Origin: Sindora glabra
Taxonomy: Eukaryota; Streptophyta; Magnoliopsida; Fabales; Fabaceae
DNA: 64,000 bases
Assembly: GCA_020226215.1 (NCBI GenBank)
Contig: CM035236.1
Coordinates: 7,445,001 to 7,509,000 of the forward strand
Direction of reading: 5' to 3'
The position numbers and the translations under genes were made by a program. The notes beneath the pieces are model-generated. The model was not told the DNA's origin, did no database searches, and worked only from the letters and a program-made list of their open reading frames with translations. Below are positions 37,101 through 48,995 of the stretch, one piece after another. Positions within the stretch are counted from its first letter, which is position 1. Every line of letters begins with the position of its first letter.

Positions 37101-40100
37101 GAAGCAGAAAAGAAAGAAGTGCAAAACATTAAAACCCCATTGCATAGTACAGAACTGAAAACTTGGCTACTTTGAACTTACTTGGTGCATGAATTAAGTA
37201 GTCAGATCTGTGTACTCTATTTAAGAGATTTGAATTCAAATATCATTAAAACTAAATGATAAGAAAAATATAAGTTAAGTTCAAAGTAAAAACGCAACAC
37301 TTTATAATGCAATAATAGAATTGAAAGCGTTAAATTTTATTTAATCTATGCACTATTATGTAAAATAATAAATTCAAAATTTTCAATCTATTAATATATC
37401 GAAGTGTCTTCCGAAAAATTAGCCCCGCTTATTTCTGTACTTTGGACATTAAAGCAGGGTTAGAGTAGTCCCCACAAGAAGAAGGAGTGGGGTTAGAGGT
37501 TTGGTGTGGAAAACAGGGAACAAAAAGGAATTGTAAGTACATCACGCGTGGGTGTTACCATCAACAATCCTTCGTGAGAGCAACGCATGATGCTCGTGTT
37601 TGATGTACGGGGCACTCCCACGGGAGCGTGCCTAGCACGTGATGCACCTTTCTTCTTCACGCAACATCCAAAATTCCTTCTGTTTACATACATATGGCAT
37701 ATGAATCCACAGCTAGCTAGCCGGCCCTCCCAGTCCCAACAAAGATCACACAAATAATGCACTACGGATTCCTATCTGTCTCTCAGTGAATGTGAGTGTG
37801 AGTGAGAAAGAATGATTGGAATTTTCTGTTTTAAAGAAATGTAGCATTCCCTATAGTGCTATAGTCATAACATGCTATACATAAAAATACAAAAACTTTG
37901 GGAAGTTCTGGTCTGATCCATCAAGATTTTGATAATATAAATACGTAGGGGAGGGACCAATTAATGAGATTGGGAATTTGACAGCGGACTTTATACAGTA
38001 AATTTTGACCATGGATTCTTATATGGTTCTGTCCATTCCTTCATTTTAAGCATAGGAGGTAAAGTTAAAATGACAAAACTTTCTGAGCTTTGTTGTGCAT
38101 TGTCTTTCTTAAATTTAGTGACAATTAAGTAGCGTTTTGGTATATTTGCGCTCATGGTACTCGAACTTCAATTCTATATTAACTAGCTTCTTCTTTATTT
38201 TCGAAATTGATAAAGAGCCCTCCTATTTTATAATGGTCGGAATGATTAAATTACTAGATACATGCATACCAAAAATCAAATATCAAACCTTAAATATAAT
38301 GCAAGATACGAACCCTTCAAAAAATATATGAAATATTATTTGAAACCAAAAGTTTTTAACTATAAAGACTTCCTTTGAAAATAAAAAAATGCATAAAATT
38401 ACTATTGACTGATTTAAAAAGCAGTCACTTTTAATTGATAAAAAATTTAAATTTAGACTCAAATATAATTTTTTCTTTTAAAAAAAAAGATTTGAATAAG
38501 TTTTTAAAACTAGTGGGCAAGTACCATAATTTTGTCAAACTCCAAGAGAAGGCTAGAGTAGTTCTCTTCTAAATCAAACAATATTTTCAAACAAGTAAAG
38601 ATATTTACATCACCCAAATAAAAAAAATAATTTTGGTTGCGTGTGAAAATCAAACTTATAGTCTATCTGGTTAGGCTTCATTTTTTTTTTGACGGGAAGA
38701 ACAGTCTGCAAAAAATAAGTTTATTCACTTGTATTTATAATTATAAAATATTACAATAATATGTAAAATATTATTTAATATTAAAAATAAAAATGTGATG
38801 AAAAATAACATTCTATATTAGATATGAAACTAATTCATATTTCTGTTTTTACTAAACTAATTAATTATTAGTTGATATTTATTTATTCATGTACAAATAA
38901 ATGAAACCATCAAATGAAATATGCATTATTTTTTAATTAGAAAAGTATTTAGGTGATATGACAATTCTTTACTTATATAGAAACAAATAAAATTTTCATA
39001 TAAAATATATTTTTCAACAAAACAAACAGTGAGTTGACTCAATTTAATTGAAAAAGTAAATTGTCTTACAATTGAGATTACGTCAAATGCATGATCTCTA
39101 TGTACTGTAGACTCGATATAATACATAGTCATGCTATTCTTAATTAGTGAATTAATTCTACGATTTTTGTTGTGATTATTCATGTAGGCCAGGTTGATGG
39201 CAGGTCATTAGTAGAGAATATAGTCCATATACATAGTCACATCATATAATAATTAAAGAATAACATATTATAGTATATAAGGTAGAGTCCAATCGGATTA
39301 GAACAGGAAGACTCCAATTTCGAGTGAAGAAGATAAAGCAGGAAAGACGACAGGGGCATTAAAAAATGGAGAAGCATATAGCAATTTAATATAGATGTCA
39401 TGCGGACTTGAGTGTTTGTTATTCCGACATTGCTTCCATTCCTTTTCGCTTCCGTCCAATTCCTTCTGTGTCTGAGCTTCTTCTGTCTCTCAGTTTTTTC
39501 ACCCGCTGGGTAATTCAACAATACCAGCAGCACAAATTACAGATTTCAAAAGTCTATCTGAACAAAAATTTGTGCCTTCAGCTTTCCTTTGTTATTGAGT
39601 TTATTATATATTACAATTACAATTATAACAATTCACTAACCCATAAGCTAATTTCAGTTTCTTGATATAACAAGTTATTCAGTGATTAAGCATTTATTTT
39701 AATAATGTTTCTTCGTTACGGTAAAAATGCTCAAATCATTACATAGGTACACTTAAAATTCTAATATTGAGATTTTCAAATAATGTCATAAATTATTTGA
39801 GTTAAAAAAATCCTGACATTTATTTTGATAATATTGGTAAATAAAGTAAAAGGTTAATTAATATTGAACCAGCAACATTAATACTCCTGCGTTGGTGTTA
39901 CATTTTCATGGTATCTTTATCCAAGAGTACCAACTCAAAGTCCTTGACTCCTAGAAAGTTTTCTTGAATGACTGCCGGGGAAATCAATCAAGAAATGGGA
40001 AAGAAGCAAATATTATCAGCATACCAAACATGGAAACAAGATCATAAAAGGTATATGCATGGAAGAAGAAGAAAAGAAGAGAAGAGGGAGGATAACTGCC

Positions 40101-40915
40101 AAAGAATGATTTGCTCATTGATTAATAGTGTGGCCCGACCCGTGAGCTGAGTGAAAGCCAAAAAGCTCAACTGCCTCAAATCCCCTTCATACTGACCAGC
40201 TATTACATAATGCCAAAATCCCAACTCACAAACAGACAATTTGCAGGCCGGCTCTCTTCACATGCCACCAAAATCCAATACACCCCTTCTCTCTGTTATA
40301 TCAGAGATCCCCTCTCTCTCTCTCTCATACTCTCCCTGACGAGGCAATTTTTCAGAAGAACAGTAAATATATATACATAGATGAATAGAGAATTAGGGAG
40401 GCTTTTCGTAGGCACGAAAAAGGGTGTCGTTCAAATCCCTGCTGCTTTAGCCTTTGGGTGGATGTGGCTGTTTTACACCAACTGAAAAAGCCTGCCTTTT
40501 GCCCCAAGAAGGGTCTCTTTTGCCCAATTTGACTTCAAATGAGTTTTTTTTTGGGATGAGTGTTTGCTTCTCTTATTCACCGATCAGTCTCTTTTGGGAA
40601 GAACCAACAATAATATCATTCTTCACAATAAAGCTGAAATGTCTATTTTCCCTTTGATTCATTTCCAGAATTCTCCCAAAACTCCACTGCTAATTTCACC
40701 CACAAATTGGATCGTTTCCCAATAGCCAGAGGTACCCACTACTAGTCTGGTCCCTTTCTCCTTTCTGATTTCTCTTTAATTCCAGTTTCCCCCCTTCCTT
40801 TTCTTGTTTTTGCACTATCCCTCTTTCTCTCTCTTTCTCTTATTAATTTCTGTACTCTCTCTCTCTCTCTCTCACACACACACGTACGCGGCCACACACT
40901 CAGCTCTGTCTGTCA
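34136..40915. other. Upstream region of SCL32, copy 2
   Basis: Counterpart of 21381-28141, with the same balanced-composition blocks and no supported gene. The G-box CACGTG is at 37636-37641. A TATATATA stretch near 40368 and a long pyrimidine-rich stretch with CT and CA microsatellites (about 40854-40882) before the start codon look like promoter and 5' leader. The transcription start cannot be fixed from sequence alone. Confidence 0.5.
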
Positions 40916-42322
40916 ATGACGGAATTTACACCGCAACTTCCACCACCATTGCGCCAGAAAATCGCACCCTTTTCGAGCCTTGTTTCCATGAACAAGAATC
41001 AAATTCCTCGGACAAGGCCCTGGCCTGAATTCCCTACATCAAAAGCCCTAGGCAACTTTGGCGATGCCAATTGCATGGAGCAATTACTTGTTCACTGTGC
41101 CAACGCGATCGAAAGCAACGATGTAACCCTGGCGCAGCAAATCCTTTGGGTTTTGAACAACATAGCTCCCCCGGACGGCGACTCGAATCAACGCCTCGCA
41201 TGCGGCTTCCTCCGGGCTCTCACCGCACGCGCCGCCAAAACCGGAAGCTGCAAAATGCTGGCTGCCGTCGCTGATGCTCAGAACAGCAATCTCGCCATTG
41301 ACACCCACAAATTCTCGGTCATCGAGCTTGCCAACTTCGTTGACCTGACTCCCTGGCATCGCTTCGGCTTCACGGCGGCCAACGCCGCCATTCTAGAAGC
41401 TACCGAAGGATTCTCGGTCATCCACATCGTGGATTTAAGCTTGACACATTGCATGCAGATTCCGACGCTGATTGACGCCATTGCTAGCCGATATGAAGTG
41501 CCGCCACTGATCAAGCTCACAGTAGCCGCTTCCACAAGAGACATGCCACCTATGCTTGACCTTTCTTACGAAGAATTGGGTACCAAGCTGGTGAATTTCG
41601 CAAGGACTAAGAATGTTATAATGGACTTTAGAGTGGTTTCTTCAAGTTACGCAGATGGATTCTCAGCTTTGATCGATCACCTTCGGGTGCAACATTTAGT
41701 TTACGGAGATGGTCGTCTTGGTGAAGCTTTAGTTATAAACTGTCACATGATGCTTCATTATATGCCCGACGAAACCCTATGTGCGATTCCTGATACAGCT
41801 TCAAGCCAATACAATATATATGAATCATCTTCTTCCGCTAGCACCGTAATTTCCACTTCATCCCTACGATCAATGTTTCTCAAAGCTTTACGGACTTTAG
41901 ACCCAACAATTGTGATTTTAGTGGATGAAGATGCGGATTTAACATCAAATAATTTGGTTTGTAGATTAAGGTCTGCGTTTAATTATCTGTGGATACATTA
42001 TGATACAGTGGACACGTTTCTTCAAAGAGGGAATAAACTGAGGCAGTGGTATGAGGCGGATATTTGCTGGAAGATTGAAAATGTGATAGCGCATGAAGGG
42101 ATTCAGAGGGTTGAAAGGCTTGAGAAAAAGAGTAGGTGGGAGCAACGGATGAGAAATGCCAGCTTTCAGGCAATTACTTTCAGTGAAGATGCTGTTTCCG
42201 ATGTGAAGGCAATGCTGGATGAACATGCAGCAGGTTGGGGCTTGAAGAAGGAAGATGAACATCTTGTGCTCACATGGAAAGGTCATAATGTTGTATTTGC
42301 ATCTGCTTGGTTGCCTGCTTGA
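40916..42322 (+). CDS. SCL32: GRAS-family transcriptional regulator, SCARECROW-LIKE 32-like
   Basis: Single-exon gene for a 468-residue GRAS protein, the plant-specific family of nuclear transcriptional regulators. The N-terminal 50 residues are short and variable. The domain runs from Cys53 to the end: LHRI about 53-108 (CMEQLLVHCANAIESND, WVLNNIAPP); the VHIID-type motif as VIHIVD at 168-173; LHRII about 180-260; the PFYRE region about 228-345 with FRVVSS and NCHMMLHY (275-282); SAW from about 395 (RLEKKSRWEQRM) to SAW at 463-465, four residues from the C terminus. The sequence, especially GNFGDANCMEQLL, fits the SCL32 subgroup. The start is the first ATG in frame, after a pyrimidine-rich leader; AATAAA at 42343 follows the stop. 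Targets and biological role cannot be read from sequence. Most likely the only real copy at this locus (compare 28142-29552). Confidence 0.95.
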   Translation: MTEFTPQLPPPLRQKIAPFSSLVSMNKNQIPRTRPWPEFPTSKALGNFGDANCMEQLLVHCANAIESNDVTLAQQILWVLNNIAPPDGDSNQRLACGFLRALTARAAKTGSCKMLAAVADAQNSNLAIDTHKFSVIELANFVDLTPWHRFGFTAANAAILEATEGFSVIHIVDLSLTHCMQIPTLIDAIASRYEVPPLIKLTVAASTRDMPPMLDLSYEELGTKLVNFARTKNVIMDFRVVSSSYADGFSALIDHLRVQHLVYGDGRLGEALVINCHMMLHYMPDETLCAIPDTASSQYNIYESSSSASTVISTSSLRSMFLKALRTLDPTIVILVDEDADLTSNNLVCRLRSAFNYLWIHYDTVDTFLQRGNKLRQWYEADICWKIENVIAHEGIQRVERLEKKSRWEQRMRNASFQAITFSEDAVSDVKAMLDEHAAGWGLKKEDEHLVLTWKGHNVVFASAWLPA

Positions 42323-42342
42323 ACGTGTACTTCATCACGAGC

Positions 42343-42348
42343 AATAAA
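42343..42348 (+). terminator. Candidate poly(A) signal of SCL32
   Basis: AATAAA, 20 bases after the stop codon. The 3' untranslated region would be very short if this signal is used; plant poly(A) signals are loose, so later sites are possible. Confidence 0.4.
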
Positions 42349-45300
42349 TTTTTCATATTTGCTTTTTAATCTCTGCGTCTTCGTCTTCCTGGTTCTTTCA
42401 TTAATTGCCTTCTGTATTTTGATGAGTGAGTAGGTAGTTCTTTAGCAGTTTTTTAATTTAATGGGAATTTACCATTTATTAACTAATTTGGCTAATTCAT
42501 TATGTTCTCCAGGTTTATCAATGAGGATGTTTTTTCTTTACACCATTGATTTTATAGATAGCATTGAATTGCGATTGCATTGCAACGATTGCAATTACAA
42601 ATTAATACAGAAGAATGCAGTTGTTACAATGCAAAATTGTGATAAACTGTGATTACAGGTAGTCCGACCCCAATATTACGTGAAATACACCATCATTTAG
42701 AAGGAGGATATGATAAATTAAATTTGAAACTTCTACTGACGGTACTCTTCTTTCTTTCGATGCATAGATTAATTTCTTTATATAAATGATATGTTGTGTT
42801 AATTTAAATACTACACACATTATATTTGCTTATCATCTAATGCTGGCGTCTGTGCTAATTAGCAGATGTGGTTAATGTCATACATTTGATTGACCAGAAC
42901 AAATTTTTTTAACTTCATAAGCGTATTAACAAGTATAAAGGCGACAATGTCACGAAGTTACAAACTATATAAAATTTTGCAAATTAATCTCAATTTTCAG
43001 CTTGTATACTGATAGAGAAATCTCATTTAGGTCTAGTTATACCCCCCCCCCCCCCGTAAGGGCGTTGCCACAGAAAGCAACATAAGGAGCGGACAGTATC
43101 CCTAAATAATTTCATCCATAGTCATATGGGAGTAATTAGTGTGCAACTAGCCTGAAAAGAAAAATAGATTGCGAGAATGTATTATAAATTTAAAGTCTCT
43201 CATATTTCATCGAAAAGTAATTATATTTGCTTATATATAAATAATTAAAAGAGTTTTCTGCCAATTAAATACATTGTGATTAAAAAATTATTCATGGTGA
43301 TACACTAACAGAAGGAAAATAACTTCCACAAGTTTACAGCAGGACAAGAGCATCTTCAGATGGAATGCCTTACTTTGTGACGTTGTTATCAGTCCTGTGG
43401 TAAATCGGTCTGTAAGATGTCCTTATACTGAATGCTTGTAGAAGGAGAGGCCAATGTTTACTGTTGTTAGGATCACGTTTTTCTGGAATTATAATCAAGT
43501 GGAGCTTACGATGATATGTTGCATCAGTTGCTTAAATTTCTCATAATATACCTCTTTAATCACTTACATCCATGTGGGATAACTTTGCTTAAAGTTAATT
43601 CATGTATCAAATATTTAGAGCTTTCACAAGGTGCAATGCTAATGAGGATAAGTTTTTCATAAAATTCAAAATACAAGGTATATTCTATCAATATTTTAGT
43701 AGTATAATAATATTCAATATTATTTTAAAGATTTTATATTTTATTATATTTAAAATTCAATTCAGAATTTCATGTGTATATTTCAAATGAATTGTACAAT
43801 AAAAAAGTATTGGATATACTCCATATGTATCGATTAGTATTATATGTTATGAATGCTTGAATTAACGCATTGGTACAAGCCTCTCGTTTTATGTCACCTT
43901 TGACATTGGTTAGCTAGTTGACAACTAACGCCACTCATTGCAAACTTCCATAAACATCAAATGGTTGGGGCGCAGAGTGGAGGATTATTATGAAACTGTA
44001 GGGGAGGAGGAGGATGATACAATTTCAGATCAAGTAAAGTAATTAGCAATTGGGTTCAGAATTTTCATTTTGGGGCTGAATCTGAGTTGGATTCGTCTTC
44101 GGTGGCCTTCACTATAGCCTCAGAAGAGAAATGTCTTTATTGGACAGTGATGTCCGTTTGTGGATAAGAATGTGATCTTTTTAGGCACAGCAAAGTGGAC
44201 TTCAAACCAAAATTCTGAGGCACACTGTCACCTTCACGCACATAAAAAGTGGTGGAACTCACGTAAAGTATAGATTTCTGCCTATAATGGCTTTAAAAAA
44301 CGCCTTGCCTCCACAATTCACCATTCTTCAGAGCAATTGGAGGATTAATTGATGTTAAGCATGTTTTAATAACATTCTTCAGAGCAATTGGAGGATTAAT
44401 TGATGATAAGCATGTTTTAATAACATAGGGATAAATTAAACATAAAAAATTGAGAAAATTTTTGTATAATTTATCTGTTTAAAATTATATATATGACAAA
44501 TTTAAATACAAATGATAATTATGAAAATAGTTCCCTATTTTTGGAATATTTTTTAAAAAATAACTATTTGATTTTGGCCTCATCTTCTATTTTATGATTA
44601 TTTTCTGAGTTCAGCTACTGACTTACTGTCTTTGTTCTGTTACTGTCTCACTTGTGAGTGTAAGACCTTATAATTATTACAAATCTCGTGAGAAAAAAAA
44701 AAGATTATAGTAAACACACCACCAATGGTGGAAAAATCTTAGTTCAATCAAATCAGAGGCGTCCGGTTAAGAGTAATTATATGATTTTTTTAATCAAATT
44801 AATTTTTTCAATTCTTCATTATGACTTCGTTTTAACTGATTTTAATAGTTAAATTTAATTTTCCATATTTTCGAGTGGCTAACATTGGTTTAAAAATATT
44901 AAATTTTTAAAAAATTAATTTTGTTATGGTCATTTAACTAATTTATATTTAATCTTATATTTTTTTATAACATGAGAGTCTCACTATTTTATATTTGAAC
45001 ATTACTAACAATTATCATATACCGTTATTAAACATAAAAATTATATAGTGTTTATAGATTTAGAATTTTCATATTTACTGTGGGATCTAAATGTTATATA
45101 CTTACATAATATTTAATATAGAAATATAACATTAAAACAAAAATTAAACTTGCATCTATTAAAAATTTATAATTATTATTAAACTTATAAATATATTATG
45201 TAATATTTATTTTACATCACTAAAAGGTAATATAATAGTAAAAAAATAAAACATATAAGCTTTTTAAATTATGAAAAAAATATTTTAGGTAAATTCAGCT

Positions 45301-45462
45301 TAAAATGGTTAAGAAATTGTAAATCTCTTTTAACCATAAACCAATTCTAAATTTTAAACTACTTTTAACCATCTAATTTTGATTTAATACTTTTAACTTA
45401 TTTATATTAATCTAAGTAAATGTTAGTTGAATCATTATTAATACTGTTATTATATATTGAAT

Positions 45463-45527
<65 letters not shown>

Positions 45528-45842
45528 TATACGTATTCATCTATCCACTAGTATTTATAAGGAATAAATTTATACATTTTACAAACTAATATTATAAATA
45601 AAGAAAATGCTATATCAAAATGTATCTTTGTAATTTCATGTAAATTTAAAAATTATTTATATTAAATAAACTAAAATAGGATTCTTATATATGTGATAGT
45701 AGTAATTCTTAATTAAAAAATAAAATATAACCACTTGTATTAATCTTATTTTAATATTTTATGATAAATTAATTTAAAAATATATTTAAAATACTAATTA
45801 ATTCTCAAAAGAATTTCAATAAAAGTAATTTCAAATATTTTT
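42349..45842. other. Downstream region of SCL32, copy 2
   Basis: Counterpart of 29579-33054. No gene supported. The run of 14 C is at 43042-43055, the 51-bp duplication at 44322-44423 and the AT microsatellite at 45465-45522. Confidence 0.5.
45465..45522. repeat. AT microsatellite, 29 repeats
   Basis: (AT)29, nine repeats longer than the matching site in copy 1 (32695-32734). This is the largest single length difference I found between the copies. Confidence 0.95.
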
Positions 45843-46359
45843 ATTAGAGCATTGTTATGCATTCCGATGTTATGCACCAAAAATGGGTAGCAAATAAATA
45901 ACAGTCATAGGATTAAAGTATATAATGCAATTTACATGGATAATCAATGCACCAAAACTTCTGGATCTTTTATTCATCTCATTTTGTTTGGGATAATTAT
46001 AAATTTTCTTATTGTTAAGATTGTTGCTATGCGTCCCAATGTTATGTGTCGAAAATTGGTAATGAATGCATTACAATCATAGGATTGAAATATATGTGAT
46101 TTACATAGATAATCAATGTACCAAAATTTTCAAATCCTTAATTCATCCTATTTTATTCGAAACAATTAGAAATTTCCTTGTTATTTAGAGCATTGCTATG
46201 TGTATTAATGTTATGTGCTAAAAATGGGTAGCGAATGCATAGCAATCATAGGATTGAAAGGTATAATGCGATTTATATGGGAAATCAATGTACCAAAACT
46301 TTTAGATCCTTTATCCGTCCTATTTTGTTCAAGATAATTAGGAATTTCCTTATTGTTAA
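45843..46359. repeat. Tandem repeat, about 170-bp period, three units
   Basis: Three adjacent units begin at about 45843, 46017 and 46184. Each contains ATTG(T/C)TATG, AATGTTATG or similar, a GGTA-GAATGCAT-type block, CATAGGATT(A/G)AA, TCAATG(C/T)ACCAAAA and TTCATC, and ends near TTATTGTTA. Units differ by many substitutions. The overlap between the two contigs ends inside unit 2, at 46076, so the repeat probably caused the contig break. Confidence 0.9.
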
Positions 46360-47999
46360 AGACCCAATATACTATTTTGAATGTTTTTTATTTTATTGTA
46401 ACATCAAATTTGAATTAAATGAGTTTTTTTAATGCATGTAAATATTAAAATATTTAATCAATTGCTTTTTGTGTTAAACTAATTTTAAGGTATATAATAT
46501 TAAAAAATAACTATATATGCTTTAAATATTCAAATAATATAAATTTATTCTAAAATTATGATAATAAATATAATATGACGCTAAAAAGATAATGATATAA
46601 AATAATAATACTTTAATAGATAAATAAATAAATTACATTAATAATATGTTAAAAATTAACAAATAATTTATTATTCATTTAAAATTTTAAATTATATCAT
46701 AAATAAATAAATAAATGGATGGGTAATAATTGATTCCCTTTTAATCAAATTCATATTGATCAATGGTAATCCATCCTGTCTCAAATTATACTATCTCAGT
46801 CAACATAGTTATGCAAACCATGAAAAGAAAAAAAAATTTAATGTCACATTAATATTGAAAATTCAATACTATTTTTATAGAAATATTGTTAGGCATTTTT
46901 TTTATTCATTGGTTTGATTTAATAAAAAATTATTTATTTTTACAAGAAATAAATCTTTCTTGAGAAAATTAAATTATTAAAATTAAAAAATAATATACTT
47001 ATTAATATTCATATAGAAGTAGCACTGAGTTCTCAATCTTATGAGATGGGAAGCTAGAAACCAGGAGCCTTTTTAACGGACATTGGGTCGAAAGTATACT
47101 TCAAATCTTCGGCCAAAGGATTGTTAATTTAATTTGCAATGGAGAAATTCTTATGCATAATTAATCAATATATTATATTAAATATTTAGTTAATTAGTTA
47201 TTTGATACAAATATTGGTAAATTAATAAAAAAATTAAACTCAAGCAAAGTGATTTTTATATGCTGTTTATTGTCCTCACCCATTGTAATGTACAATTTCA
47301 TTTATTCATTTTCCAAATTCATTTTTATCTTTTGTAATTAATAGGACACTAGTCCATTTGGTAAATATGCTATATATGTAAATATGTGAATCAGAGTGTG
47401 TGTATATATATATCACCTAATTTTACTTAATTAATAATACATAAAATTCTTATTTATTAACTTTTTATTTGATATTCATTACTGCAAAATTATTAGTAAA
47501 TTTAGTAGATAAACATTGGTTATCATTATCACTAACTTTTATTTTAATACGGTAACATTTTTGAAATTATATAAAACTTTAAAATGATGGATATTAATTA
47601 TAATTAATGTCTATTTTAATGTAAGAATATTTTTGAAAATAGTGAAAAACTTACGACGTTAATTTTAAACTTAGTCGGCATCTAAAATTTGATTTTTACG
47701 TGGCTTTAAGAAAGTGCAAAAAGTTATCATATCTACTTTCTATATAGCCATCATCCAAAAGATAATTAAGACATCTTGCTAGGAAATGTAAAAATTTTAT
47801 TGGTGGATTGTGAACTTAACCAATCTATAAAAATATAGCGACTACCTACTTACTTTGAAATGATGATACAAAAAATGTTGGTCTTGTGTTAACAACCAAC
47901 ACTACTATATATTTACCTTTTAACGTAGGCATATATATGTCGATTAAAATGAAAATCAATATATATAATGATGCAGTGACATTTTTGTTAATAAGTGCA
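46360..47999. other. AT-rich intergenic sequence
   Basis: No gene supported. Mostly A/T-rich sequence with a more balanced patch at about 47020-47130. Nothing recognised by family. Confidence 0.4.
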
Positions 48000-48029
48000 A
48001 CTTATCATATCGATTCAAAAAAAGAACCA

Positions 48030-48430
48030 ATGTTTAAGAAAATACAATGAAACTTTAAACATCAATTCTTTGAAGAATCATTATTTTTTTCCTTTTTTTG
48101 AGATTTTAAATATCAATTCTTAAAATAATTAACATTCAAAAATATATAAATGGTGCCATTTTAGAAATTATAATGATACTTTAGATGTTAATTCTTTAAA
48201 AAATCATTATCTTTTCTTCTTATAAGATTTTAGATGTCAGTTCTTAAAATAACTAACTTCTAAAATCTAGTAGGGTCATTTTTAAAAATATGAGGACACT
48301 TCCTTTTTTTTCCACGAGACTTTAGACATCAATTCCTAAAATAATTAACATTTAAAATTATATAAATGGCATTATTTTTTGAAATATGATGACTTTTGAC
48401 ATGATAATTCTTTAAAAAATAATTTTCTTT
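48030..48430. repeat. Degenerate repeats, possible non-autonomous DNA transposon
   Basis: Two alternating phrases recur. Phrase A (TTTA-AT-TCAATTCTT then an AATCATTAT-like end) occurs near 48050, 48170 and 48385. Phrase B (TTAAAATAATTAACATT or near variants) occurs near 48120, 48245 and 48335. Multiple short subterminal-like repeats of this style are common in CACTA-type non-autonomous elements, but no terminus was found. Confidence 0.45.
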
Positions 48431-48714
48431 TTTTCTAGTGAAATTTTTTGTGCTATAAAATAAAATAAGCCTTTTTTTCTTATTATCACTCTGACTCTCT
48501 TTTTTATTTATTTCCAAACTTTCAAACTCAATCTTAGTCACCATCTAATTCTTCTTGCAAAGCACTAGATTCCACTCTATCTTTCACCACACGTTAATGA
48601 GCTACTGATACTCTTTCAATCAGTATTAAACATGAAATGAGTTTTAAACATAAAGGCTATTTTTCTTACTTCTATTTCCTAAATTTTCATCTTTTTCATT
48701 TTTTTGATTTTTTA

Positions 48715-48995
48715 CATAAATTTTTAAGAGATTTTTATTTATATCTTCTTCGTATAAATTTGATGATTGTTTTTGAATTTTAAATGCTCATTATATGTTT
48801 AATAAAATGATACAGTTGAGATTAAAGATGGTCGAACAATGATAAGAAAAGCTTATTGCATAATTTTTTAAGAGAATTTTATTTTTATTTCCCCTATACA
48901 ACTTTTCAAATTGTATATAAGTTTTAAATACCTATTATGTGTTTAATAAAATGCTACAAGGAAATCTAAAATTGGCTAACAATGATAAGAGACAA
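48715..48995. repeat. Imperfect tandem duplication, about 144-bp period
   Basis: TAAGAG followed by a T-rich stretch, then TTTTGAATTTTAAATGCTCA, TATGTTTAATAAAATG and AACAATGATAAGA, at 48725, recurs at 48869 with moderate divergence. Non-coding. Confidence 0.7.

Larger units (their letters stand above)
33390..46076. repeat. 12.7-kb duplicated block, copy 2
   Basis: Second copy of 20631-33289. It starts at the first base after the gap and continues into unique sequence after 46076, where copy 1 had ended. It carries the intact SCL32 reading frame, which suggests that its consensus is the better one in the gene's 5' part. Confidence 0.95.

Noticed and set aside
41084..42286. Minus-strand frames across SCL32 (and their equals at 28162-29516)
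   Set aside because: Antisense shadows of the GRAS coding sequence; no family resemblance.
28142..42322. Two tandem SCL32 paralogues
   Set aside because: The duplication breakpoints coincide with gap edges and the copies share all non-coding sequence, so one locus assembled twice is the simpler reading.
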